From Microbacterium gallinarum (GTDB lineage: Bacteria > Actinomycetota > Actinomycetes > Actinomycetales > Microbacteriaceae): a stretch of 64,000 bases of DNA. The translations under genes and the position numbers were made by a program. The notes beneath the pieces were generated by a model, which was given only the letters and a program-made list of their open reading frames with translations, ran no database searches and had not been told where the DNA came from. Positions within the stretch are counted from its first letter, which is position 1; every line of letters begins with the position of its first letter. Shown piece after piece: positions 1-7,921 of the stretch. The DNA is taken from contig NZ_JACSPM010000004.1 in the NCBI RefSeq assembly GCF_014837165.1, positions 275,149 through 339,148 of the forward strand, read 5' to 3'.

Positions 1-1656
1 GTCCGCGCCCGCAAGGCGGTCGGAGACAAGCTCATCCTCGATGACGTCACGATGGCGTTCCTCCCCGGGGCCAAGATCGGCATGGTCGGTCCGAACGGCG
101 CCGGAAAGTCGACGATCCTCAAGATCATGGCCGGCCTCGACACGCCCTCGAACGGCGAGGCGAAGCTGAGCCCCGGCTTCAGCGTCGGCATCCTCATGCA
201 GGAGCCCGAGCTCGACGAATCCAAGACCGTGCTAGAGAACATCCAGGACGGCATCGCGATCAAGGCGAAGCTCGACCGCTTCAACGAGATCTCGGCGCTC
301 ATGGCCGACCCCGACGCCGACTTCGACGCCCTCCTCGCCGAGATGGGCGTGCTTCAGGAGGAGATCGACGCCGCCGACGCGTGGGACCTCGACTCGCAGC
401 TCGAGCAGGCCATGGACGCACTGCGCACCCCGCCCGGCGATGCGCAGATCGCCCCGCTCTCCGGCGGTGAGAAGCGTCGCGTGGCGCTCACGAAGCTGCT
501 TCTTCAGAAGCCCGATCTCCTGCTCCTCGACGAGCCCACCAACCACCTCGATGCCGAGAGCGTGCTGTGGCTCGAGCAGCACCTCCAGAAGTACCCCGGC
601 GCCGTGATCGCGATCACGCACGACCGGTACTTCCTCGACAACGTCGCTGAATGGATCGCTGAAGTCGACCGCGGCCGGCTGATCGGCTACGAGGGCAACT
701 ACTCGACCTACCTCGAGAAGAAGGGCGAGCGCCTCGCCATCCAGGGCAAGAAGGACGCGAAGCTCGCCAAGCGTCTGGCCGAAGAGCTGGAGTGGGTCCG
801 GTCCAACGCGAAGGGCCGGCAGGCCAAGTCGAAGGCCCGTCTCGCGCGCTACGAGGAGATGGCGGCGGAGGCCGACCGCACGCGGAAGCTCGACTTCGAG
901 GAGATCACGATCCCGCCGGGCCCGCGCCTGGGCAGCATCGTCATCGAGGCCAAGAAGCTGCAGAAGGGCTTCGACGGCCGATCCCTCATCGACGGTCTGA
1001 GCTTCAGCCTGCCGCCGAACGGCATCGTCGGCGTGATCGGCCCCAACGGTGTCGGCAAGACGACCCTGTTCAAGACCATCGTGGGGCTCGAGCCGCTCGA
1101 CGGCGGTGACCTGAAGATCGGCGAGACGGTCAAGATCAGCTACGTCGACCAGTCGCGCGCCAGCATCGACCCGAACAAGACGCTGTGGGAGGTCGTCTCC
1201 GATGGCCTCGACATCATCACGGTGGGCAAGACCGAGATCCCTTCGCGGGCGTACGTGTCGAAGTTCGGATTCAAGGGACCCGACCAGCAGAAGAAGGCCG
1301 GCGTCCTGTCCGGTGGTGAGCGCAACCGCCTGAACCTGGCGCTGACGCTCAAGGAGGGCGGCAACCTGCTGCTCCTCGACGAGCCGACCAACGACCTCGA
1401 CGTCGAGACGCTCCAGTCGCTCGAGAACGCGCTCCTCGAGTTCCCCGGCTGCGCCGTGGTGATCACGCACGACCGGTGGTTCCTCGACCGCATCGCCACG
1501 CACATCCTGGCGTACGAGGGCACCGACGAGGACCCCGACAAGTGGTACTGGTTCGAGGGCAACTTCGAGGCATACGAGGAGAACAAGATCGAACGCCTCG
1601 GACCCGATGCCGCCAAGCCGCACCGCTCGGCGTACCGCAAGCTCACCCGTGACTGA
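1..1656 (+). CDS. ettA: Energy-dependent translational throttle protein EttA (ABC-F ATPase), 5' truncated by window edge
   Basis: ABC-F ATPase that binds the ribosomal E site and gates early elongation according to ATP/ADP. The reading frame is open from base 1 (VRARKAVGDK...), so only about 8 N-terminal residues are missing; 551 codons are visible against roughly 555-560 for the family. The first ATPase domain has Walker A GPNGAGKST, signature LSGGEKRRVAL and Walker B LLLLDEPTNHLD. The second has GPNGVGKTT, LSGGERNRLNL and LLLLDEPTNDLD. The charged arm/linker (KKDAKLAKRLAEELEW...) lies between them. There are no membrane segments, as expected for ABC-F. The last 8 nt overlap the next gene. 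The assignment to EttA rather than another ABC-F rests on the C-terminal stretch DKWYWFEGNFEAYEENK and the overall alignment. Confidence 0.96.
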   Translation, partial: VRARKAVGDKLILDDVTMAFLPGAKIGMVGPNGAGKSTILKIMAGLDTPSNGEAKLSPGFSVGILMQEPELDESKTVLENIQDGIAIKAKLDRFNEISALMADPDADFDALLAEMGVLQEEIDAADAWDLDSQLEQAMDALRTPPGDAQIAPLSGGEKRRVALTKLLLQKPDLLLLDEPTNHLDAESVLWLEQHLQKYPGAVIAITHDRYFLDNVAEWIAEVDRGRLIGYEGNYSTYLEKKGERLAIQGKKDAKLAKRLAEELEWVRSNAKGRQAKSKARLARYEEMAAEADRTRKLDFEEITIPPGPRLGSIVIEAKKLQKGFDGRSLIDGLSFSLPPNGIVGVIGPNGVGKTTLFKTIVGLEPLDGGDLKIGETVKISYVDQSRASIDPNKTLWEVVSDGLDIITVGKTEIPSRAYVSKFGFKGPDQQKKAGVLSGGERNRLNLALTLKEGGNLLLLDEPTNDLDVETLQSLENALLEFPGCAVVITHDRWFLDRIATHILAYEGTDEDPDKWYWFEGNFEAYEENKIERLGPDAAKPHRSAYRKLTRD

Positions 1657-2164
1657 CGATCCGTCGGCAGGCGCCGCCGAGGGGCGGCGCCTCCACATCC
1701 CCATCCACCTGCGGTGGGGAGATCTCGACGCGTTCAATCACGTCAACAACACCTCGATGCTCAAGCTGCTCGAGGAGGCGCGCGTGCGCGCCTTCTGGGT
1801 CCCCGAGCCGGGGGAGGACGCCCCCGACACCGCCGTGCTCGATTCGAGCATCTTCAGCGGAGTGCTCACGCTGATCGCCCGTCAGGAGATCGAGTACCTC
1901 GCGCCCGTGCCGTACCAGCGGCACCCGCTCGACGTGCAGATGTGGTTCGCGAAGCTCGGCGGGTCGAGCATCGAGGTCTGCTATGAGGTGCGCAGCCCCA
2001 CCGAGATGGCCGTGGACGGCGCCCAGACGGTGTACGCCCGCGCGACGACGGTCGTCGTCAAGGTCGACGCCGAGAGCGGACGCCCGCTGCGGCTGTCCGC
2101 AGAAGAACGGGCGGCCTGGATGCCGTACCTCGGTCAGCCGGTCGCCTACGCCCACCGCCGCTGA
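1649..2164 (+). CDS. Acyl-CoA thioesterase, 4HBT-like single hotdog domain
   Basis: Predicted thioesterase hydrolysing acyl-CoA thioesters in the cytosol; the substrate is unknown. The GTG start at 1649 overlaps the ettA stop by 8 nt. It is preferred because it puts the hotdog start (LHIPIHLRWGDLDAFNHVNN) near the N-terminus, and translation is probably coupled to ettA. The D-x-x-x-H-V-N-N motif at about residues 26-34 is the 4-hydroxybenzoyl-CoA thioesterase/YbgC type signature, with Asp as the likely catalytic residue. The protein is about 171 aa, slightly longer than the 130-150 aa typical of single hotdogs. A second thioesterase of the TesB type lies convergently downstream. An upstream ATG at 1607 would lie deep inside ettA and is not preferred. 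Confidence 0.88.
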   Translation: MTDDPSAGAAEGRRLHIPIHLRWGDLDAFNHVNNTSMLKLLEEARVRAFWVPEPGEDAPDTAVLDSSIFSGVLTLIARQEIEYLAPVPYQRHPLDVQMWFAKLGGSSIEVCYEVRSPTEMAVDGAQTVYARATTVVVKVDAESGRPLRLSAEERAAWMPYLGQPVAYAHRR

Positions 2165-2200
2165 GCCGGCGGCAACGGGATTGCGCCCGGGACGGCGCGC

Positions 2201-3094
2201 TCAGCCCGCCTCGGGCACGCGCACCATGATCTCCTGCGCGACGCTCGCCAGCAGCGATCCGTCGTGCGAGTACACGCGGCCGGTGGCCAGTCCGCGCCCG
2301 CCGCGCGCGGACGGGGACTCCTGGACGTACAGCATCCACTCGTCCACTCGACCGAAGCGGTGGTACCACATCGCGTGGTCCAGGCTGGCGACCTTGAGGC
2401 CCCGGGTCGCCCACGCGATGCCGTGCGCGCGCAGGATCGACTCCTGGATCGTCAGATCGCTCAGGTAGGCCAGAGCTGCGCGGTGGATCGCCGGTGAGTC
2501 GGGGATCGGCCGGCGCACCTTCATCCACACGGCCTGGCTGGGCGTGCGTTCACCCTCGACGGTGAGGTAGATCGGCGACGGCACGTGACGCAGGTCCACC
2601 GGACGGTCGGTGAACAGGCGCTTCGACATCGGATGCAGTCCGTGCAGGTGCGACTCGATGTCGGGAAGCTCGTCGGGCGCCGGGACGCCTTCGGGCATCG
2701 GCGCCTGGTGGTTGATCCCGGGATCCTCGTCCTGGAAGGACCCGATCATCGAGAAGATCGGCACACCCTCCTGGTACGCCTGGGTACGCCGGGTCGAGAA
2801 CGACCGTCCGTCGTGGATGCGGTCCACGGCGAAGGTGATGCCCTTCGCCGAATCACCGGGACGGAGGAAGTAGCCGTGCATCGAGTGGACGTGGCGGTCG
2901 GCGGGCGTGGTGCGGGCCGCGGCCACCAAGGACTGCGCCAGCACCTGGCCGCCGTAGACGCGGCCCAGCGGCATCGACTGCGAGACGCCCGTGAAGATGT
3001 CCTCCTCCGTGCGCGCATCCGATCCCGCGAGGTCCAGCACGGACAGCATCGATGCCACGGGATCGGGGTCGGGCTCCCACTCGGCCTGTTCCAC
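2201..3094 (-). CDS. tesB: Acyl-CoA thioesterase II (TesB-type double hotdog)
   Basis: Hydrolyses medium- and long-chain acyl-CoAs to free fatty acids and CoA. At 297 aa it matches the family length (about 285-300), with two tandem hotdog folds. The N-terminal fold contains SMPLGRVYGGQVLAQSL, and the second contains LDHAMWYHRF, ESPSARGGRG and SVAQEIMVRV. These supply the Asp, Ser/Thr and Gln that form the TesB active site in E. coli. The start is GTG with GGGAG four bases upstream. It is divergent from the next plus-strand gene, leaving a 57-bp shared regulatory gap. The family call is firm; the chain-length preference cannot be read from the sequence. Confidence 0.94.
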   Translation of the reverse strand: MEQAEWEPDPDPVASMLSVLDLAGSDARTEEDIFTGVSQSMPLGRVYGGQVLAQSLVAAARTTPADRHVHSMHGYFLRPGDSAKGITFAVDRIHDGRSFSTRRTQAYQEGVPIFSMIGSFQDEDPGINHQAPMPEGVPAPDELPDIESHLHGLHPMSKRLFTDRPVDLRHVPSPIYLTVEGERTPSQAVWMKVRRPIPDSPAIHRAALAYLSDLTIQESILRAHGIAWATRGLKVASLDHAMWYHRFGRVDEWMLYVQESPSARGGRGLATGRVYSHDGSLLASVAQEIMVRVPEAG

Positions 3095-3138
3095 GCGACT
3101 CCCTTCCAGACGCGCACGGCGCCCGTCGTTCCGCTTGG

Positions 3139-3144
3139 TAGCTT
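3139..3144 (+). promoter_or_regulatory. Candidate -10 (TAGCTT) for a leaderless transcript
   Basis: TAGCTT fits TANNNT and ends 7 nt before the ATG at 3152, with no Shine-Dalgarno sequence. No good -35 is visible. Confidence 0.4.
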
Positions 3145-3151
3145 AGGGGCG

Positions 3152-3829
3152 ATGCCTCCTCGCCTGATCCTCGCCGACGCCGAGTCGGCGGCCGACGTCC
3201 TCACTTTCGCCGGCCGATCGGACCGTTTCACCGATGAGGCCGTGCGGCTTCAGGCGGCGGACGGGGTGCTGGTGATGACCGCGGCCCCGCTGGCTCCGCG
3301 CGGAATAGGCGACGCGACCCCGACGGTGCTCGCGATGAGAACGGTCGCAGCCGACCCCGAGCTCGTGTGCGACCTGGCAGTCGAGGCATCCGCTCTGCGT
3401 GCTCTCCCCGGCGAGCCGTCGGCTGTCGAGCTGCCGGAGACGGCGCTCTCGCCGGCGTGGGCCGGCATCACTCCGCCGCGCGGCGGCTGGACGGAGCGCG
3501 ACGGCATCGATGCGTCGGTGCTCGCCGCGAAGGCGCAGGGCGGCATCGCCCGGGTCGCCGGGGCGGTTCCGACCGACGCCGGCGAAGACGTCGTGCGCGC
3601 GATCCGCGCGACGGTGTGGGGCGAGCCCGATGACGAACTGGGCGGACTGCCCCTCGGCGTCGCCTACGCGGCGCTCAGCATGGGTTTCATCAGCGGTGCC
3701 GAGACCGCGCGCGTACGCGTCAACGGGCCGTGGACCCGCCTGAGCCTGGAGCGCGGCCACGTCGTGGTCCGCGGTCCCGCGGTCATGGGGCTCACGCCGG
3801 TGCGGCGCACCGGAGCCCGGGACAGCTGA
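3152..3829 (+). CDS. Conserved-type hypothetical protein, 225 aa
   Basis: I do not recognise a family. The ATG at 3152 is chosen because it follows the divergent tesB promoter region and a -10-like TAGCTT. The same frame stays open upstream only as antisense to tesB. The protein is Ala/Val-rich with no signal peptide and no convincing membrane segment. It reads as two halves: an N-terminal region about 1-130 with alternating beta-like stretches, and a C-terminal region containing GLPLGVAYAALSMGFISG. The third-codon GC bias matches the neighbours, supporting a real gene. It ends 5 bp before the convergent FAD-dehydrogenase stop. No catalytic motif is apparent, so the function is left open. Confidence 0.75.
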   Translation: MPPRLILADAESAADVLTFAGRSDRFTDEAVRLQAADGVLVMTAAPLAPRGIGDATPTVLAMRTVAADPELVCDLAVEASALRALPGEPSAVELPETALSPAWAGITPPRGGWTERDGIDASVLAAKAQGGIARVAGAVPTDAGEDVVRAIRATVWGEPDDELGGLPLGVAYAALSMGFISGAETARVRVNGPWTRLSLERGHVVVRGPAVMGLTPVRRTGARDS

Positions 3830-3834
3830 TCGGC

Positions 3835-5505
3835 TCAGACCCCGGCTGCGGCCGCCCGTCCGGCCACGCGGCCGGAGAAGAGGCATCCGCCCACGAACGT
3901 GCCCTCCAGAGCGCGGTAGCCGTGGACGCCGCCGCCGCCGAAGCCGCTGGCCTCGCCCGCCGCGAAGAGGCCGGGGATCGGCTCGCCGCCCGCGCCGAGC
4001 GCGCGCCCGGACAAGTCGGTCTCGATGCCGCCGAGCGACTTGCGGGTGAGCACATGCAGCTTCACGGCGATCAGCGGCCCCGACGCGGGGTCGAGGATAC
4101 GGTGCGGGTTCGCGGTGCGGATCAGCTTGTCGCCGCGGTACGCCCGCGCCGAGCGGAGCATGGCGATCTGCGCGTCCTTGGTGAAGTCGTTGTCGATCTC
4201 GCGATCGCGCGCCTCGATCTCGAAGCGGACACGGTCTCCGTCGAGCACCTCGCCGCCGGGGAGCGCCTTCATGCCGGCGATCAGATCGTCGAGGTCGTCG
4301 CGCACGACGAAGTCGGCGCCCTTGTCCATGAAGGCCTGCACCGGCCCTGCGGCGCCCTTGCCGAGACGCGACTTCGCGAGCAGCCTGACGTCCTTGCCGG
4401 TGAGGTCGGGGTTCTGCTCGCTGCCCGAGAGGGTGAACTCCTTCTCGATGATCTTCTGCGACAGCACGAACCAGGAGTGGTCGTGGCCTGTCGCACGCAG
4501 GTGCGCGAGCGTGCCGAGGGTGTCGAAGCCGGGGAAGAGCGGCACCGGCAGACGCTGGCCGGTCGCGTCGAGCCACACCGAGGACGGGCCAGGGAGGATG
4601 CGGATGCCGTGATCCGGCCACACCGGATCCCAGTTCTGGATGCCCTCGACGTAGTGCCACATGCGGTCGCCGTTGATCAGGTTCGCTCCGGCCGCAGAGG
4701 ACACTTCCTGCATCGAGCCGTCGACGTACGCGGGGACGCCGGTGACCATCGTCCGCGGCGGAGTGCCGAGACGCTCCGGCCACCACCTTCGCACGAGCTC
4801 GTGGTTGCCGCCGATGCCGCCCGACGAGACGATCGTGGCACCGGCGGTCACGGCGAACGAGCCGACCACCTCGCGCGACGAGGCGTACCCGCGCGCGGCA
4901 CCGGACGGCGCGAGCACGTCACCCTCGGCCCCCGTCACCACGCCTCCCGCGACGGTGAGGGACGTGACCTTGTGGCGAGGCAGGATCGTGATCCGCCCCT
5001 GCGTCTCTGCGGCCTCGACGGCGGACTGGAAGGGTGCGACGATGCCCGGGCCCGTGCCCCACGTGATGTGGAACCGCGGGACGGAGTTGCCGGGACCGGT
5101 GGCGGTGTAGCCGCCGCGCTCAGCCCACCCGACGACGGGGAAGAACCGCACGCCCTTCTCGCGTAGCCAGCTGCGCTTCTCCTCGTGCGCGAACTGAAGG
5201 TACGCCTCGGCCCAGCGCTTCGGCCAGGCGTCCTCCTCGCGGTCGAAGCCGGCGTTGCCGAACCAGTCCTGGCGGGCCAGTTCGAGGGAGTCCTTGATGC
5301 CCATGCGCCGCTGTTCGGGTGAGTCGATGAAGAACAGTCCGCCGAACGACCACCACGCCTGACCGCCGAGGTTCGAGCGGGGCTCCTGATCGACGATCAC
5401 GACCCGCTTGCCGGCGGCGACGGCCTCGCTCGCGGCCACGAGGCCGGCCAGGCCCCAGCCGATCACGAGGACGTCCGCGGAGTGGGTGGCGGGCGCAGCG
5501 GGCAT
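3835..5505 (-). CDS. FAD-binding dehydrogenase (3-ketosteroid dehydrogenase/fumarate reductase flavoprotein fold)
   Basis: Flavoprotein oxidoreductase of about 556 aa; the substrate is unknown. The N-terminal Rossmann motif GWGLAGLVAASEAVAAGK (residues about 14-31) followed by VVIVDQE binds the FAD adenosine. The C-terminal GLFAAGEASGFGGGGVHGYR is the second FAD contact typical of the KstD/FrdA superfamily. The start codon at 5505 has GAAGGAG 5 nt upstream, so longer in-frame extensions are rejected. It is the last gene of a probable mscS-glbO-FAD operon, with a 41-bp gap after the globin. Cytosolic family members of this type often lack a defined substrate, and I would not call it a steroid enzyme from sequence alone. 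Confidence 0.88.
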   Translation of the reverse strand: MPAAPATHSADVLVIGWGLAGLVAASEAVAAGKRVVIVDQEPRSNLGGQAWWSFGGLFFIDSPEQRRMGIKDSLELARQDWFGNAGFDREEDAWPKRWAEAYLQFAHEEKRSWLREKGVRFFPVVGWAERGGYTATGPGNSVPRFHITWGTGPGIVAPFQSAVEAAETQGRITILPRHKVTSLTVAGGVVTGAEGDVLAPSGAARGYASSREVVGSFAVTAGATIVSSGGIGGNHELVRRWWPERLGTPPRTMVTGVPAYVDGSMQEVSSAAGANLINGDRMWHYVEGIQNWDPVWPDHGIRILPGPSSVWLDATGQRLPVPLFPGFDTLGTLAHLRATGHDHSWFVLSQKIIEKEFTLSGSEQNPDLTGKDVRLLAKSRLGKGAAGPVQAFMDKGADFVVRDDLDDLIAGMKALPGGEVLDGDRVRFEIEARDREIDNDFTKDAQIAMLRSARAYRGDKLIRTANPHRILDPASGPLIAVKLHVLTRKSLGGIETDLSGRALGAGGEPIPGLFAAGEASGFGGGGVHGYRALEGTFVGGCLFSGRVAGRAAAAGV

Positions 5506-5546
5506 GTCGACTCCTTCGTCGGGTGCGAGGTGGTGCGGGATTCGGG

Positions 5547-6065
5547 TCAGGGGGTCCCGCCGCCGCGCGCGGGTGGCTCGGCGGTGAGGGGTATGGCCGA
5601 GCGCGGGGCGCCCGCGTCGGGGGAGTCGGGACGGGATGCCGCGTCCCGCCCGTTCGCGGCAGGTCCGATGCCGGTCGGCTCGAACGTGTTCACCATCGCA
5701 TGGGCGGCGCGCTGCAAGTAGTCCCACAGCGTCGCCTCGTGCAGCGGCGAGAGCTTCAGCTCGTCCACCGCCGTGCGCATGTGCGCGAGCCAGCGGTCGC
5801 GGGCGTCGGGGTTGACGTGGAACGGCACGTGGCGCATGCGCAGGCGCGGGTGGCCGCGCTGCTCGCTGTAGGTCGTCGGCCCACCCCAGTACTGCTCGAG
5901 GAACATCGTCAGGCGCACCTTGGCCGGGCCGAGGTCCTCCTCGGGGTACATCGGGTGCAGCACATCGTCACCGGCGACACCCTGGTAGAACACGTCGACG
6001 AGTTTCACGAAGGCGTCGTGGCCGCCGATCTCGTCGTAGAAGCTCAGGGGCGCGGCATCCGTCAT
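5547..6065 (-). CDS. glbO: Truncated haemoglobin, group II (GlbO-like)
   Basis: Haem-binding 2-over-2 globin of 172 aa. Group II members bind O2 tightly and are linked to redox or nitrosative chemistry. The globin domain covers residues about 8-130. The Tyr in HPMYPEEDL fits the distal CD1 position, the His in RMRHVPFHV is the proximal F8 ligand, and RDRWLAHM carries the G8 Trp. The C-terminal 40 residues (Pro/Ala-rich) extend beyond the usual 125-135 aa length and look disordered. Its ATG overlaps the mscS stop by 4 nt (ATGA), indicating coupled translation. The FAD dehydrogenase follows downstream, which could suggest an electron donor, but that is only inference from position. Confidence 0.93.
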   Translation of the reverse strand: MTDAAPLSFYDEIGGHDAFVKLVDVFYQGVAGDDVLHPMYPEEDLGPAKVRLTMFLEQYWGGPTTYSEQRGHPRLRMRHVPFHVNPDARDRWLAHMRTAVDELKLSPLHEATLWDYLQRAAHAMVNTFEPTGIGPAANGRDAASRPDSPDAGAPRSAIPLTAEPPARGGGTP

Positions 6066-7153
6066 GGGGTGCCCTTCGTGTCGTCGTCGGGCGTCTCCGG
6101 CGGAGGCGTCTTGGGTGTGCGCTTCGGCTTCCACACGGGGCGCGAGGCGGCGGGCGGGGGAGTGACCGCGGTCGGCTTGGTCTTCGGGGGGTTGGCACCG
6201 CGCACGCGCAGGGCGCCCTCGATGCCGGAAGGCATGATCGTGTTGAGCGCCGGCAGGGTGATGCCCGCCTCGTCGAGCGCCTTCTTGAGGCGCACGCGGA
6301 GCTCGCGCGCGACGTCGTCCTTGGCGTTGGCGCGGGTCTTCATGACCAGGCGGATCACGAGCGCGTCGCCCGAGATCGACTCGAGTCCCCACACCTCGGG
6401 CTGCTCGAGGATGCGGGTGCGCCACTTCGCGTCCTTCGCGAGGCCCTTGGCGGTGCTGAGCATGAGGTGCTCGACCTCGTCGATGTCGGCGTCCACCGGG
6501 ATCGACAGGTCGACGATGACGCGCGACCACCCCTGCGACAGGTTGCCGATGCGCGTGATCTCGCCGTTGCGCACGTACCAGAGCGTGCCGTTGACGTCTC
6601 GCACGTGGGTGACACGGACGCTGACGTACTCGACGATGCCCGAGGCGAGCCCGAGGTCGACGACGTCGCCGATGCCCACCTGGTCCTCCGCGACGATGAA
6701 GATGCCGTTGAGCACGTCCTTCACGATGTTCTGCGCGCCGAACCCGAGGCCGGCGCCGACGGCCGCCGTGAGCAGCGTGAGCGAGCCGAGGGCGTTCGGC
6801 GCGAGGACGTTCACGATCAGCAGCAGCGCGATGATGACGACCGTCACATTCACGATGTTCTGCAGGATCGAGCCGAGCGTGCGGGTGCGCTGCACGAGTC
6901 GCACCGACGCGAGCGGAGAGCGCTCCAGCGCCTGCGTGTCGTCGACGTTTGCCTTCGACTTCGCCCCGTTGACGATGCGGTTGACGACGCGGCGGATGAC
7001 GAAGCGCAGAATCCACACGACGATGACGGCGCCGATGAGGATGCCGACGACGCTGAGCGCGGCCCAGCCGGCGCTCACGAGGAAGTCCAGGAACTGGGTC
7101 CACACCGTCGGCTCCGCGGGCACTTCCGGCTCAATGACATCGAGGTGGATCAT
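6062..7153 (-). CDS. Small-conductance mechanosensitive channel (MscS family)
   Basis: Membrane channel releasing solutes under hypo-osmotic shock. It is 363 aa, with a first transmembrane segment at about 24-50 (AALSVVGILIGAVIVVWIL). Further segments at about 90-140 lead into the pore helix GAGLGFGAQNIVKDVLNG, the Ala/Gly-rich MscS TM3 signature. A beta domain (DQVGIGDVVDLG) and alpha/beta C-terminal domain follow. The last 60 residues are a Pro/Lys-rich cytosolic tail not needed for the fold. The start ATG lies 8 nt downstream of a TAGGAT hexamer with no Shine-Dalgarno, consistent with leaderless initiation. It is the first gene of the mscS-glbO-FAD operon. Confidence 0.92.
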   Translation of the reverse strand: MIHLDVIEPEVPAEPTVWTQFLDFLVSAGWAALSVVGILIGAVIVVWILRFVIRRVVNRIVNGAKSKANVDDTQALERSPLASVRLVQRTRTLGSILQNIVNVTVVIIALLLIVNVLAPNALGSLTLLTAAVGAGLGFGAQNIVKDVLNGIFIVAEDQVGIGDVVDLGLASGIVEYVSVRVTHVRDVNGTLWYVRNGEITRIGNLSQGWSRVIVDLSIPVDADIDEVEHLMLSTAKGLAKDAKWRTRILEQPEVWGLESISGDALVIRLVMKTRANAKDDVARELRVRLKKALDEAGITLPALNTIMPSGIEGALRVRGANPPKTKPTAVTPPPAASRPVWKPKRTPKTPPPETPDDDTKGTP

Positions 7154-7160
7154 CGAGACG

Positions 7161-7166
7161 ATCCTA
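7161..7166 (-). promoter_or_regulatory. -10 element TAGGAT, leaderless mscS promoter
   Basis: On the minus strand TAGGAT ends 7 nt before the A of the mscS ATG, so transcription would begin at or next to the start codon. There is no Shine-Dalgarno sequence. Confidence 0.5.
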
Positions 7167-7231
7167 ACGACCGTCGCCCGTGCGTCCGCCGAGCGTGGCG
7201 ACGCATCGGCGGCACCCGCCGGGCTGCACGC

Positions 7232-7921
7232 TCAGACTCCGGAGGATGCATCGTCGGGGATGATGCCCATCCGGTGGGCGAGGATCACCGCGTGCACGCG
7301 ATCTCGGGCGCCCAGCTTCGCCAGAACGCGGCCGACGTGTGTCTTGACCGTCGACTCGCTCACGAAGAGCTCTGCACCGATCTCGGCGTTGGTGAGTCCC
7401 CGAGCCATCGCCACGAACACCTCGTGCTCCCGCTCCGTGAGAGCGCTCGGGAGGTCGACTCCGGGGCTTCCGGCGGGCACGGTGTCTGGCAGGCGGTCCC
7501 CGAACATCTCGAGCATCCGTCGAGTGACCCGTGGCGCGAGCACGGCGTCGCCGCCGTGAGCCGCCCGGATCGCGGCCGTCAACTCGTGCGGGTGGGCGTC
7601 CTTGAGCAGGAACCCGCTGGCACCGGCGCGCAGCGCGGCGAACGCGTACTCGTCGAGGTCGAACGTGGTGAGCACGACGATGCGGGTGACCGGATGCTGC
7701 GCGACCAGCTGCCTCGTCGCCTCGATGCCGTCCATGCGCGGCATGCGGACGTCCATCAGCACGACGTCGGGGCGCAGCATCCGCACCTCTTCGATCGCCT
7801 GCGCACCGTCGGACGCCTCGCCGACGACCTCGAGATCTGGCTCGGCCTCCAGGACGAGGCGGAACCCCAGGCGGATGAGCTTCTCGTCGTCGACCAGCAC
7901 GACGCGGATCGGATCAGGCAT
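7232..7921 (-). CDS. Two-component response regulator, NarL/LuxR family
   Basis: DNA-binding response regulator of 229 aa. The REC domain (residues about 5-120) has the acidic pair DDE, the phospho-acceptor Asp in VVLMDVRMPRMDG and the Lys in FLLKDA. The C-terminal LuxR-type helix-turn-helix is LTEREHEVFVAMARGLTNAE followed by STVKTHVGRVLAKLG. It overlaps the histidine kinase gene by 8 nt and is last in the operon ATPase-permease-kinase-regulator. The likely target is the promoter of that operon, where an 11-bp inverted repeat overlaps the -35 region (10970-11006). The signal is unknown; related modules respond to cell-envelope stress or membrane-active drugs. Confidence 0.95.
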   Translation of the reverse strand: MPDPIRVVLVDDEKLIRLGFRLVLEAEPDLEVVGEASDGAQAIEEVRMLRPDVVLMDVRMPRMDGIEATRQLVAQHPVTRIVVLTTFDLDEYAFAALRAGASGFLLKDAHPHELTAAIRAAHGGDAVLAPRVTRRMLEMFGDRLPDTVPAGSPGVDLPSALTEREHEVFVAMARGLTNAEIGAELFVSESTVKTHVGRVLAKLGARDRVHAVILAHRMGIIPDDASSGV

